Origin: Candidatus Pelagibacter giovannonii
Lineage (GTDB): Bacteria > Pseudomonadota > Alphaproteobacteria > Pelagibacterales > Pelagibacteraceae
NCBI RefSeq assembly: GCF_012276695.1
Contig: NZ_CP038852.1
Coordinates: forward strand, 434,001 to 498,000
Length of the DNA stretch: 64,000 nt
Direction: 5' to 3'
Shown here piece after piece: positions 61,239 through 64,000 of the stretch. The notes under the pieces were generated by a model. It was not told the DNA's origin and searched no databases. It saw only the letters and a program-made list of their open reading frames with translations. Each line of letters starts with the position of its first letter. Within the stretch, counting starts at the first letter, position 1. Made by a program: the position numbers and the translations under genes.

Positions 61239-62012
61239 ATGGAAATTAATATCAATTGTGATTTAGGAGAAAAATCTAAGTTTCATTCTATCAAGAATGA
61301 TCCAGAATTACTTAATATTGTAAATTCTGCCAACATTGCATGTGGCTACCATGCGGGAGATGAACAAACAATGGATATGGTTATTCAAATTTCAAAAAAA
61401 AATGGTGTTAGTTTGGGTGCTCATCCTTCTTTTAATGATCCTGAAAACTTTGGAAGAAAAAGAATGAATTTAAATTCTTTAGAAATAAAAAAACTAATCT
61501 TTGAACAATATGAAATATTACAAAAAATTGCTCAAAATTATAATGAAAATGTTACTCATATTAAGCCACATGGGGCACTTAATAATATGGCTTGTGAAGA
61601 CCTGGAATTAGCTACAACTCTAGCAGTGGCCATTAAAGAGATTAATAAAGATATCATTTATCTTGTCCCAACTGGTTCGCAAATGGAAGTTGCTGCTAAG
61701 AAAAATAGTTTAAGAATAGCTTGTGAAATTTTTGCAGATAGAAATTATGAAGATAATGGAAACTTAATTTCTAGAAGTAAACCAAATGCTTTAATCACTG
61801 ACCCTGAATTAGCAAAGAAACATGTGTTGAGCATGGTTAAAAATCAGGCAATAAATTGTCTCAGTGGTAAACAGATACCTTGTGAGATTGACTCGGTTTG
61901 TATACATGGTGATAATGAAAGCTCATTGGCAACTGCTAAATCTATCAGGGATAATTTGATTGATAATGGGTTAAAACTAAAACCTTTAAATAAAATGGAT
62001 AAATTTAATTAA
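61239..62012 (+). CDS. pxpA: 5-oxoprolinase subunit A (LamB/YcsF family)
   Basis: The third subunit, 257 residues. I start it at the ATG at 61239 so that it begins MEININCDLGEKS, as PxpA proteins do, with AAAGAG as ribosome site; a reading from 61215 adds eight residues with no match. Other signatures: NIACGYHAGDEQTMD, GVSLGAHPSFNDPENFGR, THIKPHGALNNMA and a C-terminal VCIHGDNESSLATA. It is transcribed away from pxpB and pxpC, so the three subunits are made from two divergent units. Confidence 0.92.
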   Translation: MEININCDLGEKSKFHSIKNDPELLNIVNSANIACGYHAGDEQTMDMVIQISKKNGVSLGAHPSFNDPENFGRKRMNLNSLEIKKLIFEQYEILQKIAQNYNENVTHIKPHGALNNMACEDLELATTLAVAIKEINKDIIYLVPTGSQMEVAAKKNSLRIACEIFADRNYEDNGNLISRSKPNALITDPELAKKHVLSMVKNQAINCLSGKQIPCEIDSVCIHGDNESSLATAKSIRDNLIDNGLKLKPLNKMDKFN

Positions 62013-62015
62013 AAT

Positions 62016-62507
62016 ATGAAAAAACTTATTTATACTTTACTAATAATAATAGCACTTACTAATAATTCATTTTCTGCAGGGAGTAGCAGTGATAACGATT
62101 CTACTCCAAAAGTGTCAAACTATGCAAAGGCAAAAAATTTAATTAAAGCTGCCAAGAAATATGAAAAAAAAGGTAAAACTGAAAAAGCACAAAAAAGATA
62201 TGCAAAAGCACAAAAGCTTCTTTTAAAATCTAATGATGAAAAACCATTACAGGCAGATACTTTAAATTATTTGGGTTTTACTACTAGAAAACTTGGGGAT
62301 TATGAAGGAGGTGAAAAATTTTACTTACAAGGCTTACAAATTGAGCCCAATCATAATGGAATAAATGAGTACCTTGGTGAACTTTATGTAGCCACTAATA
62401 GAATGGATATGGCTAAAGAAAGACTAGAAGTTTTGAAAACTTGTAACTGTGAAGAATATGACGAACTAAAAGAAATAATTGAAGGTACTAAAAAATCTAA
62501 ATATTAA
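62016..62507 (+). CDS. Secreted TPR protein
   Basis: A 163-residue protein with a signal peptide (about residues 1-20, ending NNSFSA) and two tetratricopeptide-like repeats: one in the lysine-rich [20 protein letters not shown] stretch (about 48-67) and a clearer one at [20 protein letters not shown] (about 81-100) followed by [10 protein letters not shown]. Probably periplasmic, mediating protein contacts. It sits 3 bp after pxpA and 4 bp before the YcsI gene, so it is in their transcript, but no function follows from that. Confidence 0.75.
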   Translation: MKKLIYTLLIIIALTNNSFSAGSSSDNDSTPKVSNYAKAKNLIKAAKKYEKKGKTEKAQKRYAKAQKLLLKSNDEKPLQADTLNYLGFTTRKLGDYEGGEKFYLQGLQIEPNHNGINEYLGELYVATNRMDMAKERLEVLKTCNCEEYDELKEIIEGTKKSKY

Positions 62508-62511
62508 ATTT

Positions 62512-63297
62512 ATGCTCAATATTCAAAATCCAATTGAAGCTAGAAAAATTATTAGAAAAAATGAGTACAAAGATCAAACAGCAGGAACTGCTAATAAATA
62601 TGTACAAGGTAACCTTTGTATATTACCTAGCAAATATGCAATGGATTTTGCATCATTTTGTCAAAAAAATCCTAAACCATGTCCTCTAATAGGTTTTGGT
62701 ACAAAAGGAGATCCGTCATTAAAAGATTTAGGGGATATTGATATTAGGACAGATGTTCCTCAATATAGAATATGGGAAAAAGGAAAAATTATTGATGAAC
62801 CATATGACATCAAAAAATATTGGAATGAAGATTTAACGACATTTGTTTTGGGATGTTCTATGTCTTTTGAGCTACCATTAATTGAGGCGGGAATACCTAT
62901 CCAACATATTGAAAATGATACTATTGTTCCAATGTATCGAACATCGATAGATTGTGAGCCAGCAGGTCAGTTCTCAGGAAAATTGGTTGTCTCTATGAGA
63001 CCTTTAAATTCAAAAGATGCTATTAGATCAATTCAAATTAGTTCTAGGTTCCCAGCAGTTCATGGTGCTCCTATTCATTTAGGTGATCCATCAGAAATTG
63101 GAATAAAAGATATAATGAATCCTGAATATGGTGATCCTCCTAAGACATTTAAGAACAATGAAATTCCTGTGTTTTGGGCATGTGGAGTAACGCCTCAATC
63201 TGTTTTACAAGATTCAAAACCTGACTTTTGTATCACGCATGCTCCGGGAAAAATGCTTATTACGGATAAATTAAATAATGACTTGGCAGCTTTATAA
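62512..63297 (+). CDS. YcsI/DUF1445 family protein (putative hydro-lyase or D-glutamate cyclase-like)
   Basis: A 261-residue protein of the YcsI family. The start at 62512 ([19 protein letters not shown]) follows the TPR stop by 4 bp; an earlier in-frame ATG lies inside the TPR gene. Motifs: [60 protein letters not shown] and [10 protein letters not shown]. The mammalian D-glutamate cyclase that forms 5-oxo-D-proline carries a related domain, and in Bacillus ycsI is near the oxoprolinase gene ycsF. A role in supplying or clearing oxoproline is therefore reasonable but unproven. Confidence 0.82.
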   Translation: MLNIQNPIEARKIIRKNEYKDQTAGTANKYVQGNLCILPSKYAMDFASFCQKNPKPCPLIGFGTKGDPSLKDLGDIDIRTDVPQYRIWEKGKIIDEPYDIKKYWNEDLTTFVLGCSMSFELPLIEAGIPIQHIENDTIVPMYRTSIDCEPAGQFSGKLVVSMRPLNSKDAIRSIQISSRFPAVHGAPIHLGDPSEIGIKDIMNPEYGDPPKTFKNNEIPVFWACGVTPQSVLQDSKPDFCITHAPGKMLITDKLNNDLAAL

Positions 63298-64000
63298 CTA
63301 GCTTCCTAAAAAAACCTTCTTAACTTTTTCGTTATTAATTAATTCATTAGATTTACCACTAATGACTAATCTTCCACTTTCAAGAACATAGCCTCTATCA
63401 GCCATGCTTAGTGCCAATCTTACATTTTGTTCAACAAAAAGAATTGATATTCCTTCACTAACCACATTTTTAAATATCTTTATCAAATCTTTTACTACTA
63501 GAGGTGATAATCCTAAAAATGGTTCATCTACCATTAAAAGTTTTGGAAGTCCCATCAAGCCTCTTGCTATAGCAAGCATTTGCTGTTCTCCACCAGACAT
63601 AGTGTGAGCTAACTGGCTTGATCTAGATTCTAGTTTTGGAAAAATCTTATAAACTTTAGATAAAGAACCACTCAATTCCTCTTTTGCTTTAGGATGCCAA
63701 GCACCAAGAATAAGGTTTTGCATAACAGTAAGGTATGGAAATACTCTTCGTCTCTCAAGAACATGAGAAATTCCCAATTCAGTTCTTTTAAAGGTTGGGA
63801 TTTCAGAAATTAGATTATTTTTAAAATGTATACTTCCATTTTTATGGCTAACTAAGTTACTGATTGTATTTAAAATTGTACTTTTACCAGATCCATTAGG
63901 TCCTAAAAGAGCGACCATTTCTCCATTATCTACATTTATTGATACATCCCAAATAACTTGAAAATCATCATATAAAACATCAATATTTTTTATATCAAGT
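63298..64000 (-). CDS. livF: Branched-chain amino acid ABC transporter ATPase, LivF-like, N-terminus beyond the window
   Basis: The minus-strand frame stays open to the window edge (IKNIDVLYDDFQVIWDVSIN at the edge side) and contains Walker A GPNGSGKST, the Q-loop region, signature MSGGEQQMLAIARGLM, Walker B LLMVDEPFLGLSP and the switch segment ILFVEQNVRLALSMADRGYV, typical of LivF. LivF and LivG energise uptake of branched-chain or other amino acids with LivH and LivM. The start codon is outside; an internal ATG at 63918 lies just before the Walker A motif and is not the true start. It converges on the YcsI gene. Confidence 0.9.
   Translation of the reverse strand, partial: LDIKNIDVLYDDFQVIWDVSINVDNGEMVALLGPNGSGKSTILNTISNLVSHKNGSIHFKNNLISEIPTFKRTELGISHVLERRRVFPYLTVMQNLILGAWHPKAKEELSGSLSKVYKIFPKLESRSSQLAHTMSGGEQQMLAIARGLMGLPKLLMVDEPFLGLSPLVVKDLIKIFKNVVSEGISILFVEQNVRLALSMADRGYVLESGRLVISGKSNELINNEKVKKVFLGS

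Noticed and set aside
1-64000. CRISPR array, tRNA, rRNA or transposase gene
   Set aside because: I found no regularly spaced repeats, no cloverleaf-like segment with conserved T-loop bases, and no transposase motif in any gap; a dedicated tRNA or covariance scan would be the decisive test.

Overview
The window looks like a streamlined marine alphaproteobacterium of the SAR11 group (Pelagibacterales, Candidatus Pelagibacter-like). The evidence is a very AT-rich base composition with A/T-biased codons, neighbouring genes that mostly overlap or lie within a few bases of each other, alphaproteobacterial gene orders (hda/DUF2066/purM/purN, lptF-lptG-lptD-surA-pdxA-rsmA, fabD-fabG-acpP-gmk, rpsF-rpsR-rplI-dnaB), a plant-type GshA, and a tandem glycine riboswitch in front of gcvT. 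I see no rRNA, tRNA, CRISPR array or classical insertion sequence.

Layout. 1-28369 is a core housekeeping block: replication control (partial hda), purine synthesis (purM, purN, purF), LPS transport (lptF/G/D) and outer-membrane protein folding (surA), pdxA, rsmA, the fatty-acid genes gmk-acpP-fabG-fabD, the rpsF ribosomal operon with dnaB, an MMPL exporter, glutathione synthesis (gshA, gshB), two transporters, slyX and yajQ. 28483-31832 is an accessory island with a charged coiled-coil protein, a secreted metallopeptidase-like protein, an intact and a decayed copy of a small ORF6C-like gene, several short repeats, and a 42-bp near-perfect inverted repeat that brackets the intact ORF6C gene. 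It ends in three very small genes.

31680-36122 is a tight minus-strand operon: DMT permease, creatinase-family enzyme, glycine amidinotransferase (AGAT) homologue, threonine aldolase-like enzyme and a 50-aa protein. It looks built around guanidino compounds and glycine. 36171-45946 holds molybdenum-cofactor genes (mobA, moeA), a NifU/SufU-like scaffold, an HPP membrane protein and two unrelated formate dehydrogenases: a metal-free NAD enzyme, and a molybdenum enzyme with fdhD. 46001-54152 holds SelO, a methyltransferase, an FAD oxidoreductase, TspO and a lipid-modification cluster (SDR, DUF3833, Cfa-like, DUF1365, amine oxidase-like).

54165-58670 is the glycine cleavage operon gcvT-gcvH-gcvP under a glycine riboswitch and its own promoter. 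58699-63297 holds a DMT permease, 5-oxoprolinase (pxpB, pxpC, divergent pxpA), a TPR protein and a YcsI/DUF1445 protein. The window ends inside a livF-type ABC ATPase.

A common thread from 31 to 61 kb is one-carbon and small-nitrogen metabolism. Glycine or sarcosine could be made from threonine or guanidino compounds, split by the glycine cleavage system, and the C1 units passed through formate to CO2 by the formate dehydrogenases. The enzymes are recognisable; their connection into one pathway is my inference. The least explained part is the repeat island at 29.2-31.2 kb.
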